The position numbers were made by a program, and so were the translations under genes. A stretch of 64,000 nt of DNA from Manduca sexta (Eukaryota; Arthropoda; Insecta; Lepidoptera; Sphingidae), in contig NC_051117.1 in NCBI RefSeq assembly GCF_014839805.1, positions 6,944,001-7,008,000 of the forward strand, read 5' to 3'. Positions within the stretch are counted from its first letter, which is position 1, and each line of letters starts with the position of its first letter. This document shows positions 23,730 to 35,008 of this stretch, one piece after another. The notes beneath the pieces are model-generated. The model was not told the origin of the DNA and did no database searches. It saw only the letters and a list, made by a program, of their open reading frames with translations.

Positions 23730-23870
23730 TATACCTCAGTACCCCCCCCCCCTCTCCCCCTGTGACCATGAGGCTGCATCCTTCGAAACGTCGGGGGAAA
23801 AATATAATATATAAAAACTGCAGAACAACCCAAAAATAGTTCAATTTCGATGTCTAACATTCGCGTAAAC
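23730..23870 (+). repeat. rep-G copy
   Basis: A run of 11 C at about 23742, then tgtgaccatgaggctgcatc, cttcgaaacgtcggggg and an arm ending ctaacattcgcgtaaac, the same order as at 60600-60770. Only one arm is complete. Confidence 0.6.
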
Positions 23871-24007
23871 AAAATAAAATATTCTTTACACATAGCCTTC
23901 TTTTGACCTTAATAATCGGTCCATAAGAATTTATAAAAACGACCTCAATAATCAAATCTCGATGAGTTGTCTTTGCATGTATGCTGGGTTCGATTCGCTG
24001 AAGTAAG

Positions 24008-24195
24008 CATGTTCTGGAGTGGAGACCGCGTCTTGGCAAATGTAGCGTGGGACGCCCTCTGGCTAGATGGCGGGACGTCTTACACAAGAAGGCAGGCAGC
24101 GACTGGATGCATAGAGCAGCAGACCGGGCTCTGTGGCGTACCTTGGGAGAGACCTATGTGCAGCAGTGAACTGCAACGGGCTGATGATGATGATT
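24008..24195 (+). mobile_element. RTE-like LINE, C-terminal ORF2 remnant
   Basis: The frame from 24008 reads HVLEWRPRLGKCSVGRPLAR, RDVLHKKAGSDWMHRAADRA and LWRTLGETYVQQ, then TGA where relatives have the tryptophan codon, then TATG and a stop at 24182-24184, followed by a (TGA)n tail. Same protein end as the 4162-4514 copy but a different subfamily. Heavily 5'-truncated; no convincing TSD found. Confidence 0.85.
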
Positions 24196-24238
24196 CCCAA
24201 GGCAGTCAAAATACCATATTATTATAATTATTGTCCAG

Positions 24239-24478
24239 TATAGGCTTTTGTGAATTATCGCGTGCTTTAACGGTGAATGAAAACATCGTGAGGAAACCTG
24301 CATACCTGAGAAATTCTCTATAGGAATTTCGAAGGTGTGTGAAGTCTACCAATCCGCACTAGGCCAGCGTGGTGGACTAAGGCCTGATCCCTCTCAGTAG
24401 TAGAGGAGGCCCGTGCTCAGCAGTGGGCAGGTATATAATACAGGGCTGATGTTATTATTATTATATTATTCGCTTTAA
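24239..24478 (+). mobile_element. SINE-A copy, 5'-truncated
   Basis: Starts inside the body at about cttttgtgaattatcgc, lacking both pol III boxes, and runs to an intact 3' end and ATT-rich tail. Confidence 0.9.
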
Positions 24479-24600
24479 AAATAATCCGCTTGGACTCGAG
24501 CATCTCGTCACTAATGAGTGACGTATAATGATACGTTTTGTCACATTCCGATTCTTTATACTATGCTTGATATTGTCAGTAGCGAAGGGTATAACTCGAT

Positions 24601-24680
24601 TCCTGTTTCCCTGTTTTTATAACGGAAAACTTTATCCCGGAAAAACTTATCCACACGGGCGGAGCCGCGGGCAAAGGCCA
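24601..24680 (-). repeat. rep-H fragment
   Basis: Has atcccggaaaaacttatcc and cgggcggagccgcgggc, the reverse of the 'cccgcggctccgcccgcg' start of the 54.4-kb copy. Confidence 0.5.
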
Positions 24681-25683
24681 GTTATGATATAAAATGAAAA
24701 CTACTTCAGAAAAACCGTTAACATATAAAAGAAACAAAAATACCTAAAAAAACGTTTCCCAAAAGAAAACATTACAAACATAAACCTACTTAAATTAATG
24801 TTTGCACATCGCGTTAGGCTTATTATAGCAAATAGGCCTAGTTTCGATTCGTTCCGGGTTCATTCTCCGAACAGCACAATTTTGGGGGTCAATGTTCGAG
24901 TGAAAAACGAGTCTGTAACTGAAATGTATAGGTTTATTACAAAACTCTAAATGGGCTGATGAACCCTGGTTCGTTGAGCTAAACCCGCAAAGTTTCGTGT
25001 TTACCAGGTTCAAATCCTGAGGGATTAATCAATTGAATACGTGTTGAATGTTAATTTTTTGACGTTTTAATGGACAGTGTGTGTTTAATAATTATAATTT
25101 AAGCGTGTTTTTTACCGACTTAAAAAAAAGAGCATGTTATCAATTCGATGTGAATTTTTTTATACGGCAAACAAAATATTATAATTTAGGATTCATAATG
25201 TCCGCGATGTTACTAGGTGGGTGTTTTTAGCCAACATAATAGAAAATCGTTAATCATATTTTTTTTGAAACGGGTTTTTTCTTGGACATATTTTTCAAAC
25301 ACTTCTTACCCTTTAAAGACATCAAATATTATAAATATAATTTAAAAAGTCTTTCCTTACTTTTTTAATAACTTGGTCATACAATCTTAATTACAAAACT
25401 CTCTAATGAGGCTCGGTGTAAGTTCAATGACCTAACGGAAAATGACTTTCAATGAACCAACCCTAAGCAAATACTTTTGACGTGACTTCACCGATATTTG
25501 CCAATAAATACCTAAAAGGTGGACTTTTAGTTTTTTAAACATCATTCCCGTATATTAAAGAATAATTACAAAAAATATATATATTGTTTGTGTCTGTAGA
25601 ACAAAAGTTGCTTTACTGAAACTCTTGAAAAAGAAAAATCGTCTGAACGAGACGCCACTGGCATCCAATATTTTATATTGTAC
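24681..25683. other. No gene recognised
   Basis: AT-rich. A minus-strand frame at 24795-25013 has no recognisable feature. Nothing else assigned. Confidence 0.4.
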
Positions 25684-26185
25684 TAGCTTCCGCCCGCAGC
25701 TTCGCCCGCGTGGATTTCGGGTTTCAAAAATGGAGAAGGTGCTCAATTTGTCGGGATGTTTTTTTAATTTATGGTGGTATGCAGGTGGTCCGATTGTCCG
25801 GTCAGGGTCTGATGATGGGATCCTGGTGAAATCGAAGGAACTTTTAACCATTAAGGTTGCACACGAAATGACGGAAGCTTAAAAAATGGAGTAACTTCTC
25901 CCGTTTTCCCAACATTTTCCATCACTGCTATGCTCCTATTAATTGTAGCGTGATGAAAAGTATACTATAACCAGCTCAGGAGTATGAAAAATAATTGTAC
26001 CAAGTTAAGTTAAAATCCGTCGAGTAGTTTTTGTTTCTATAACGGTTATACAGACAGACAGACAAAAATTTTACTAATTGCATTTTTGGCATCAGTATCG
26101 ATCCCCTAATCACCCCCAGTTATTTTGGAAATATATTTCATGTACAGAATTGACCTCTCTACAGATTTATTATAAGTATAGATAT
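25684..26185 (+). repeat. rep-H copy, long
   Basis: Starts agcttccgcccgcagcttcg, carries the AAATCCGTCGAGTAGTTT block at 26013-26030 and a cagacagacagac run, ending ttattataagtatagat. Frames on both strands inside it (85-98 codons) are chance. Confidence 0.6.
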
Positions 26186-26384
26186 GCAAAAGTAGCTCAA
26201 AAATTGTCCATAACGAAAACATGCATTTTAAAGTAAAACAAAAGAAATAATATCGTGAAGCCAACCAAATAACTAATGATATATTAAATTTTGTGACTGT
26301 TCAATTTAGTCGGGTCCGCGATATCACTTTTGTTGAGTTTCAGAACGCGATATTACATTATTATATTCTGTGCTCCAACGCACA

Positions 26385-26672
26385 CTGCTTTGATGTTAGG
26401 AACACACCTACATTGCTTAGACAACAGTGAACTTTATACAATAGCAATAAAGCTCAAATTGACTCTACGTATTAGTTAGAAAATGTTTGTATGGGAAATA
26501 GAAAAATGCTGTTTTGAGGATTTTCTCGGCAATTATTCGAATTTTTCTCACCTTTTAAACCTTCCCTAGACCTCCACGAATAATTCAAGACCAAGATAAG
26601 ATAAATCCGTTCAGCCGTTCTCGAGTTCTAGCGAGACTAACGAACAGCAATTCATTTTTATATATATAGATA
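26385..26672 (+). repeat. rep-H-like copy
   Basis: Has the equivalent block gataaatccgttcagccgtt at about 26600 and the ending ttttatatatatagata. More diverged than neighbouring copies. Confidence 0.45.
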
Positions 26673-26998
26673 AGAAAAATATTGTGTTATTAGAATGTTA
26701 TAATTTTGTAGTTTTAAAAGATTTTAAGTTTGCATTTATAATATAAATGATAATTTATATGTAATTTCAATTTTCTGTCACACAAAAAAATATTTAGCCA
26801 ATAGTGTTGTATACACCTGTAAAGATTTGTCGCCTAGAATAAGTACCTTATATTGTGGATCTTTCATACTATTCTATTAATAAATAAATAAATCTAAAAA
26901 TCTGCACAGAGTTTGATCGCTTGGGTTGGGAACCAAGTCCTAAACCGCATAATTTACAAAATACTTATTCTGACGTTAAATCGGCGCGATTTTCAAAG
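26673..26998. other. No gene recognised
   Basis: AT-rich, with a short (taaa)n run near 26880. Confidence 0.4.
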
Positions 26999-27043
26999 TA
27001 TTATTGTACATAAAAGTATTATTGTACATAAGTATTATTGTGC
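26999..27043. repeat. Short triplicated direct repeat
   Basis: The word agtattattgtacata occurs twice in tandem, and a third partial unit ends at the SINE-A insertion point. One unit also serves as its TSD. Confidence 0.7.
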
Positions 27044-27365
27044 AGCGACGATAGCCTAGTTGGGTATGGAACGGTCTGCCGAGACGAATGTCCGCAGGTT
27101 CAAATCCCAAGGGCACACACCTCTGACTTTTCTAAAAAATCATGTGTGTATTCTTTGTGAATTTATCGTTCGCTTTAACGGTGAAGGAAAACATCGTGAG
27201 GAAACCTGCACATCTGAGAAGTTCTCTATAGGAATTTCGAAGGTGTGTGAAGTCTACCAATCCGCACTAGGCCAGCGTGGTGGACTAAGGCCTAATCCCT
27301 CTCAGTAGTGGAGTAGGCCCGTGCTCAGCAGTGGGCAAGTATATAATACAGGGCTGATATTATTA
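27044..27365 (+). mobile_element. SINE-A, full length
   Basis: A box tagcctagttgg and B box ggttcaaatcc are intact, and the body is nearly identical to the 21.3-kb copy. Imperfect TSD: tattattgtgc on the left against tattattgtac on the right (27366-27376). Probably among the younger insertions. Confidence 0.93.
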
Positions 27366-27376
27366 TTATTATTGTA

Positions 27377-28029
27377 CATACGTATAATAAACTACAACAA
27401 AAATTAAATAAACACAAACGAGCTTCCGGTAATTAATTTAAAAAATACGAGTTTTAAATTTGGAATGTATCCTACACTGTATAATATAAATATTCCCTGC
27501 CTATTAATTATAATCTTTATATTAATGCCTGAAGAAAAATCTTTGTACCCATTTTTAAGTATATTGCGCGCACGGAGGTGAGATTTCACCTAATTAAACT
27601 TCATGTGCAAAAGGAGAGCAGACAAATAAAATTGATGTATAAATATATTTAATTCAACGGTCGAATTTTGACCACTGGAAGACCACAAGACATTTATTAT
27701 TAAGCATAATTTGCAGACAGATTTTTATAGTAACTTCAAACTCCAATATGTCTATAGGATCACATTTAACATCATAAATCATAATATAAGATCGTGTCAG
27801 TGCACTTTTTGCGCCTCTGCTTACCTCATATACAAGAAAAAGCGTGAGCGCATAAGTTCAAAAGCCAAATAGAACGCTAGACGCCCAAAATAGCTGTGTT
27901 TGATCGCATTCCGGATGATTTCATTGATGGATTGCGCTGGATTTAGTATCTGCATGCTTGACGCCATGTTTTCAAAACGGATTTTCAATAAAAACATTTT
28001 TATGATATCGATGATCGATGGCCGCGTAT
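27377..28029. other. No gene recognised
   Basis: AT-rich, slightly GC-richer at 27790-27990. The short frames carry nothing identifiable. Confidence 0.4.
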
Positions 28030-28140
28030 TTTTTTATTTATTTTATTATACTTTATTGTACGCCAGAGACATAAATAGTAGTAGAAGAAAAGAGAAAAAA
28101 GTACAAATGGTGGTTTTATCGCACAAGGCAATCTCTAACA
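28030..28140 (-). repeat. rep-K copy
   Basis: Reverse of 45473-45575: shares gattgccttg, ccatttgtacttttttctc and the ending gtacaataaagt. In sense orientation it ends with an AATAAA-type signal, suggesting the 3' end of a retroelement. Confidence 0.55.
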
Positions 28141-30593
28141 GACAACCAAGGGATGGATATAAGAGAAAACGGAATAAAAACGTTTTTATTTAACCCGTAA
28201 AGATTTGGTTTTGAAATGAGGGTCGAACATTATTATTATTTATTTATTTAGGTACATTCAACGAAGGATACATGACATATAACATATTAGCGTGCATAGC
28301 ATATTAGCGTGACGCGCTTCTTCAATATAAGAGACCACAGCATTCAAATTTAAATATTGGTATAGCAGCAAAAAATGAATATTTTTATTAATATTATTTA
28401 GACATAGAAGAAAAATATGATGTTAATAAATTTGTATCTTTGCTAGATCCAATGGATGCGAAAGTCCTTCGAAAGCCACTGTTAAATCATCCATACCCTC
28501 ATTCTACCATGCAGGGTCGCCATGGGGGTTTATTCAAGTTGCAAAAAGGCTTTAGCTTTTTTAAGACCATCTAAAGTCAAACTCCTCTGAATGCCTATCA
28601 AATATTGGAAAAAACACAGTGCTGGTCGACTCGGGATCTGAACCCTGGACCTCCATCTAAGCATCTAAACAAACAGGCGCCCGATCTTGAATAACCACTT
28701 AATTCATCAACATTTACCACAGTACGTTTGGACGTGACGTTAGACAATGAATTTTCCGAAGATTGATTGTTAAGGAAAATGGCAGAGTTGAAAGTCCGCG
28801 CTTTTTCACCGGGACATTGACCTACGGTTAACTGAACTTATTAATAGAAAACACGAACGTTAGTAGGTCACATTTCATGGTTTGTGTTAAAACGTTTGAG
28901 AAATTTTGTATTTTCATAAAAGAGTAAAATTGCTATAAACTCTCTACTTAAGTAAATAAATTGTTTTATGATTATTTGACAAATAAATATCAACAAAAAT
29001 TGTTAATAATATATAATAATATGTTTGTGTAATATTTATTATAATTAAGCGTTAAATAATCCATATTTAATTTATGGAAAATTTCAGGTCATGTTAATGT
29101 TTATATTAACTGAAAAATAAAATATTCCAATTATAAAGTGCACTGAATTTTTACATAAATTATGTATTTAAAGCATCTTGTTACCATTACAAAATTAAGC
29201 GTTAAATTATAAAATAAAATTACCATAAATATATTTTGAAAATAAACATTATTATGTTTAATTTGAAATAATAATAAACAGAAAAATCTATTATTCTTTC
29301 AACGTAGTTTGTCTACAGCCAATATGCAACATTCTAAATTCAAATTCAAAATGACGTAATAACAAAATTGATATGACACCGACGGCCATTTTTATGCCAA
29401 TCAGTGTAATGTTTTGGTAGAGGCGGGGCGTCGACACCGCGGCCGCCGACCTTGCTACATCGACCTTGTCTGCAGTTCAATAACCGGCAATATTTTCGGG
29501 CGTTTTTCTCTAAGGAAAATTCCCTATCGACCAACAACGATGACCCGCACAGTACCCTCTCTCGCACAAAACCCAAGCTTCGTAGGGCGCCGCGTAATTT
29601 TCCGAAGGTCAAGCTACACTGGTCGACGCTGAGGGCAACGGTTTTACACCTACGCGTATTTAGAAACGTTCATGTTGAAATGGTTTCTAGAAAAATCTTT
29701 TTTTAACAACGGTTAAAATTATTTGTTTTTACTTTTTTATACTACTGACCTATTTAAGATATCCGAAGCATGCGGATGGAGTCTAGGTGTTTTATTGACT
29801 GTTTCTATGCGTGTGGGCGATCGAATAGCAAGCTGGCCATTAGCCTACCCATAGTCCGTTCGTTGGCAGAAATGGCCGACAATGGCCTTAAGCCCACGCG
29901 TATGCTGCAAATACTTCGGTATAAATAGTGATCACTCGTTTCGTTTTAGACATATTTGCGATTAAATATTGGAGAATTAAATGTTTTTAATTAAGCGCCA
30001 AGCTATCTTCAAACATTTGATTAGAATTTTATTAACTTAAATGAAGTTCAATATTGGCTCTGTAATAAAAACTCTTTGCTGCTTTTAGACGTTTAGCGAA
30101 TAGAATTTTTTTAAAACGGTGTAAATTGCAAACCTTGAATGAAGTGAGGAAAACTATGATCTTTGATATGCTATTATACTGACCACTACACGTTCCATCA
30201 TTGAAATCATATATATCTCTTCACTTTTCCGTCGGATAAGTTAATACTCCAATTTTGCTTGATCATGTTCCAAAAATAACTTCACTCAATATTTCTTTTT
30301 ATAAATTAAATTCTACTGGAAGTTGGGAATAGCAAGCATATTGAATGGAAGTATCTTGTGAGTTATTGCTAATTAATGAGGTGCCAATAATACGTTTTGT
30401 TTTTAAGACCATCTCCGCGCTCGCACTGCCACTGCTTTTGAAGCTCTATTTCCAGAATATTTAAGTAGTTTTTCATCTACGACGAAATTAAATAAACAAT
30501 AAATGACTTATACAGTAATTACGAATATATCAGTTGTCGGATCAAATATCTTAGTATTTCTTGTTACAATCGTGTGTTTTTTTTATTTCTTTT
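28141..30593. other. No gene recognised; one islet
   Basis: AT-rich, with a loose rep-L match at 28236-28300 and a GC-rich islet at 29415-29640 (ggcgtcgacaccgcggccgc). Frames on both strands overlap the islet (72-88 codons) but resemble no protein and contradict each other. Confidence 0.4.
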
Positions 30594-30820
30594 ATTGATA
30601 AGACGACATTGCCATTCAGCTGATGGTAAGCGATACGACTGTCCATAAACAGTAGAAACACTGCGCTCGCCATCCTGAGATATAAGAGGTTAAGTCTTAA
30701 GTCCAGTAATTACATTGGCTACAATGTCCTTCAAACCGGAACACAACAGTGACTACAACTGCTGTTTGGCGGAAATAGACATTGCGGTGGTACCCAGGCG
30801 GACTCTCACATATAAGATAA
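30594..30820 (-). mobile_element. SINE-B copy, internally deleted
   Basis: Reversed 3' block ctgatggtaagcgatacg, then the body, lacking about 40 bases between cagtagaaacac and tgcgctcgcc, and reaching the ggcggactctcacatata 5' end. Confidence 0.75.
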
Positions 30821-30884
30821 TAATAAAGCCTATTTATTTCTGAAAAGTAGGTACTTAAAATCTAAACAGTAAATTTCGAAATAG

Positions 30885-30953
30885 TTATATGATGTCCTGC
30901 AGTTCGGTGTGCCTTTTGGCATAGGCCTCCTCCAGCTCTCTCCATTGAGCTCT
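30885..30953 (-). mobile_element. Tiny LINE ORF2 C-terminus
   Basis: The minus strand reads RAQWRELEEAYAKRHTELQD, two isoleucines and a TAA at 30885-30887. This is a C-terminal signature of a LINE reverse transcriptase different from the VQQWT type elsewhere here. Only 69 bp remain; identification is by recall. Confidence 0.6.
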
Positions 30954-31776
30954 GTACACAATAAGAACACATATAAGATACCTATCACCAAACATCTATA
31001 AACAAGGAACTTTGAATACAAATGAACGTCAAAAAGTGGTCACATTTATGCGTATCTTAAATATCACCGGTGTAATATATCAGTGATTTATTTTCATATA
31101 ACATTTTACGCAAGTCGTTGCGTTCCGTTGGGTTTTGCGAAACGACGTTGCAACAACGGACCTTGACTCGACTGTCGCTTTAGTAACCGCGCTAAATCTA
31201 ATATTTACTAATATTTACTGTTAGGAAACTGAATATCATTACATTATATTTAATGAATTGCTTGGCTATTAACTGCGTGTTTATTGAACTATGATTCCGT
31301 AGTTTGATAATATAAAGATCATTTATATTCGTCATTTGAAGGTATAGGTGACGAAGATTCGTCAAGGTAAAAACTTGTCATGATTTTTTGTTTGTTATGT
31401 TAAGAATGACTAAGTCTTAGTTGGCATATAAGATGATTAAACAATGTTAATGTTATACCCTTGTGCAACTGACTATATTCTGGTTCGGACAATGTTGAGC
31501 ACTCAGAAACTGATGATGACAAATCAAACCGGTTTTACACAGAAAATAGTCTATATAATAGATTTTTTATATACCATGGAACACTTAATATAACAATACA
31601 TCCACTATAGATGCGACCTACGTATAGTTACTGTTAGTATTGCATGATTTTCGCTATCGATTTGGCCTCCTAGAAAAGGAGTAGGGATTCAAGAAGGAAG
31701 ACACGTATTTATGTCCCCAACAACTCTACTCAATAGGAACATAAAAGCGTTTCTTTTTCTTTTTGTTATACTTGTA
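30954..31776. other. No gene recognised
   Basis: AT-rich with a small CpG-richer patch at 31120-31190. Nothing assigned. Confidence 0.4.
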
Positions 31777-32007
31777 AGACAAAGTGATCCACTTCATTTG
31801 ATGATAAGTGAAGTGGCATCCAATAGAATGTTGACTGACAAGGGACCCCTCGGCAGTTGACTCAATTATGCCGGCCTGTTGGAACCGGATATACACAGGC
31901 AGATCCCGGAACGCGACACGTTCGTGGGCCTCTATGGCGGGTTTTAACATCCTGGGTGTACAGTGGTCGCTATCCGGGCGGATATTAAATATATCCTATC
32001 ACTAGCA
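31777..32007 (-). mobile_element. SINE-C copy, reversed
   Basis: The reversed 3' end (acttcatttgatgataagtg) is followed by the body (tatgccggcctgttggaacc, gatcccggaacgcgacac) and the 5' end atccgggcggatattaaata. Confidence 0.78.
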
Positions 32008-32325
32008 AAGCATGCATTACGTTCTCACTTCACGATATTTTTCTGATATATTGACACTACCCCAGAGAAGTGAACTCGTGTATACTATATTAGTTCTATT
32101 TGATTATAAGAACCATAATATAAATGATTATTCTCTGCAGTTTCCCTCGCTTTTTATATTGATTTTGTTAAGTAAATAAATTCCTACATCTGTATAAGGT
32201 CTGACAACAATCTATTGTGATAAATAAAATATGACATTTTCACACTTTATTCTCTTGCTTTTAGAAACGTTATATCATTCTTGCTAAATTTCGTGACATT
32301 CTTGTATATTTCAACATTAATTATA
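32008..32325. other. No gene recognised
   Basis: AT-rich spacer between SINE-C and SINE-A. Confidence 0.4.
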
Positions 32326-32607
32326 ATAGCCCTGTATTGTATCCTGTCCCACTGATGGGCACGCGCCTCCTCTACTACTGAGAGGGATTAGGCCTTAGTC
32401 CACCACACTTGCCTGTGATGATTGGTAGACTTCAGACATCCTTAAAGTTCCTATACAGCACTTCTCACTTTTTTATTCTGCGCTCGCCATCCTGAGACAT
32501 GAGATGTTAAGTCTTATTATGTCCAGTAGTTAAACTGGGTACAGGTATGCAGGTACCTTACAATATTTTCCTCCACCCTTAAAACAAGTATATAAATTAA
32601 TAGCTTA
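32326..32607 (-). mobile_element. SINE-A copy split by a SINE-B piece
   Basis: The reversed tail and CTGAGAGGGATTAGGCC block are intact up to about 32464. The body resumes at 32546 (ggtatgcaggtacc) and fades before the pol III boxes. Confidence 0.8.
32465..32545 (-). mobile_element. SINE-B fragment nested in SINE-A
   Basis: cttttttattc, then tgcgctcgccatcctgagac to cagtagttaaactggg: a T-run (reversed tail) joined directly to the middle of SINE-B, so the 3' half is deleted. It interrupts the SINE-A copy and is therefore younger than it. Confidence 0.75.
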
Positions 32608-32850
32608 CTAAAAATCTGTACTATAGGTTTGACTGTTACTGTTTACTTTTGATATAATCATTCTTACGTCAAAGGAGGTTTACGTAAGATAAGTCGAAAG
32701 TCATAGAAAAACATGTAATAAGTTAACGACTGATAATTTTCATTTAAGTATTTGCTTTGAATCGTCACTGGTACGTTGTCACTCTTAATTTTTAGTATAA
32801 AGTTCGAATATCGAATTAATGGGCCGTTAAAGAATAGAATATCTTAGATT

Positions 32851-33151
32851 ACTGGTGGTCTCTCAGATGAGAGAATCTGCCTGGGTAGGTACCACCTCAA
32901 TGTCTATTTCTATCGCCAAGCAGCAGTGTGTAGTCACTGTTGTGTTCTGTTTTGAAGATTGGAACCAGTGTAGCTACTGGACATAATAAGACTCAACATC
33001 CCATGTCTCCGGATGGCGAGCGCAGTGGAATACCAAACAATACTTTGCAATACAAGGTGTTTGATGGTGTTTCTACTGTTTATGGGCGGTCGTATCGCTT
33101 ACCATCAGGCGAATGGCAAGCTCGTCTCGTCATTCAGAGTGTTAAAAAAAA
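32851..33151 (+). mobile_element. SINE-B, longest copy
   Basis: Reference copy: 5' actggtggtctctcagatga, the palindromic CTCTCANATGAGAG region, body tgtctatttctatcgccaag and gcgagcgcagtggaatacc, the 3' block gcttaccatcaggcgaatgg, then gctcgtctcgtcattc and an A8 run. No clear A/B boxes. The reading frames within it are not genes. Confidence 0.82.
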
Positions 33152-34780
33152 TGGAAAGTGTGAGGAAATATAAAAGTGTTACTGCGTGGGAAACCCTATT
33201 CTTTAAACCTAAATACAGGTACACATTATTTAAATACTATTTTAGGCTAACCATTAAGCCTTTATGGAAATAATGTTTAAAAGCCTATGTAGTACCCTAA
33301 CGGAAACGTATAGGTAATAGAACGAGATAATATTTACACAGTTTCCAATAGCTTTCCCATTAAAGGAACAATGCGCCCTTGTAACCCAATGTTATTTTTA
33401 GGCGCCCGTTGGGGAAGGTTTGTCCGACGTTGTATAATGGCTTGTTGACGTCAATACTAAGTACTTTAAGCTATAACGAACCTTTGAAAAAATGAACCAA
33501 TATACGTTGGTCTTAATGCGATATCTGAAGGAAAATTCCCACGGCTCAACTTAAACTGGTCGCCACGTACTACGCCAAATTGTGCAATACCCACCTATTT
33601 CGTACCGCCGAAAATTCGCCGGTCAGCGACCCTCTGTATTGCTCACACACACACTCGAACGCGTCGCGACGCTGCGTCAGTGTAGATACACGGGACGCAC
33701 ACGAGTCCGCGTGTACGGATACGCTGAAAATGTGCGTGTGTGTGTGCGAAAATGGAATGTACTCAAATGAGGGCAAATAGGATAGATGTAACTTTTTAAT
33801 TTACAGCTCATAAATTGACATTGTGATTAGACGGTTTTGGTGACGTCTCGATGTTGTTGGCATAATGTAACGACTTTTTTGTTTTGTTGTGACAGGCTGC
33901 TTTGATATTCGAATTTTAAAAATAAATTCTATGAATTTAAATATAGTTCTACAAAACTCATTAGAATAAACGCATCTTTGCAATCAATTAAATAACTAAA
34001 ACAAATATTATGTTTGTCATATTGTGTACAACGAAATGCCATTATCGTTTATTAATTAGGCAATAAATATCATGGTTTGCAAATATGTCGCGAACTGTTT
34101 GGAATAATAGAATAATTTACATGCATTACAATGATCAATAAATTACGTTATGTCATTATAAACTGTATCAACTAATATTTAATTATAATCTGCGAAGGTC
34201 AAAACTATTTGTAATCGATGATCGATATTTTATTATTGTTTCGTAGCGATAATATTTTACAATTAAAATTACGTTATTTTTGCTATAGTCAATATCAAAA
34301 AGGTTTTATTTGCTAATTTCTAGACTATGCATTTCTCAGGTGTTGTTTATTTAAAAATATATTTTTTTTCAGCCAGTGCCTCCGAGATAGTCAATTTAAA
34401 TTCGTTCTAAATTTGAAAATAATAAAACCGTCCATAAACATAACCAGATGTATATTATTAATAATGGCCAGTTCTCATTTTTTACACCAAATAACATTAC
34501 GTCAACTATAAAATGTTTTACTGATAACATTAACTACTAAATATTTGCCAAAGAAAGTATCTAGTTACTATGTCTATATGACCTTTCGTATCGCCCGAAA
34601 CCGCGTGGTTTCCCAAAGATAGATAATGTAGGCCATTGACATTGATATGTCGTAATTTGACAATACAGATAACAACAGTTTCGGACGTGGAAATATACGG
34701 TTGTTGTTGGTGTATATTAGAAACTCTTTTGTATTGTCGCATTATCTTATATTATCATGTCTTATATTGAACCTCACAGC
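33152..34780. other. No gene recognised; CpG/CA-rich islet
   Basis: AT-rich except for 33540-33770, where CA/GT runs mix with CpG words (gaacgcgtcgcgacgctgcg). Three frames overlap there on both strands, so none is convincing. Confidence 0.4.
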
Positions 34781-34846
34781 CCTCAGTAGTAGAGAAGGCT
34801 CTCCTAGCGGTGGGATAGTATATTAACTGGTATTATTGATGGCTAA
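34781..34846 (+). mobile_element. SINE-A 3' fragment
   Basis: Only the end is present: ctcagtagtagagaaggctc, then gggatagtatattaactgg and an ATT tail. Confidence 0.65.
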
Positions 34847-34900
34847 ATATCTGTTTGCTGTGTCAAATATCATCTAAATTTATAATTCATAAACATATCA

Positions 34901-35008
34901 CACCTTTATACCCAAAAGGGTAGACAGAAGTGCAACCAGAGCATACAGTTTTTGCTATGTTTACCGTCCCATGATAAGAGCGAGCCTATCGCCATATCAG
35001 ACACAAAA
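34901..35008 (-). mobile_element. SINE-D 3' fragment
   Basis: Reversed tail ttatacccaaaagggtagac, then taccgtcccatgataagagc and gcctatcgccatatcagac, matching the 44.8-kb copy in reverse. Confidence 0.6.

Noticed and set aside
33570..33780. Three overlapping frames in the CA/CpG-rich islet
   Set aside because: Frames on both strands coexist through a repetitive CA/CG composition; none looks like protein.
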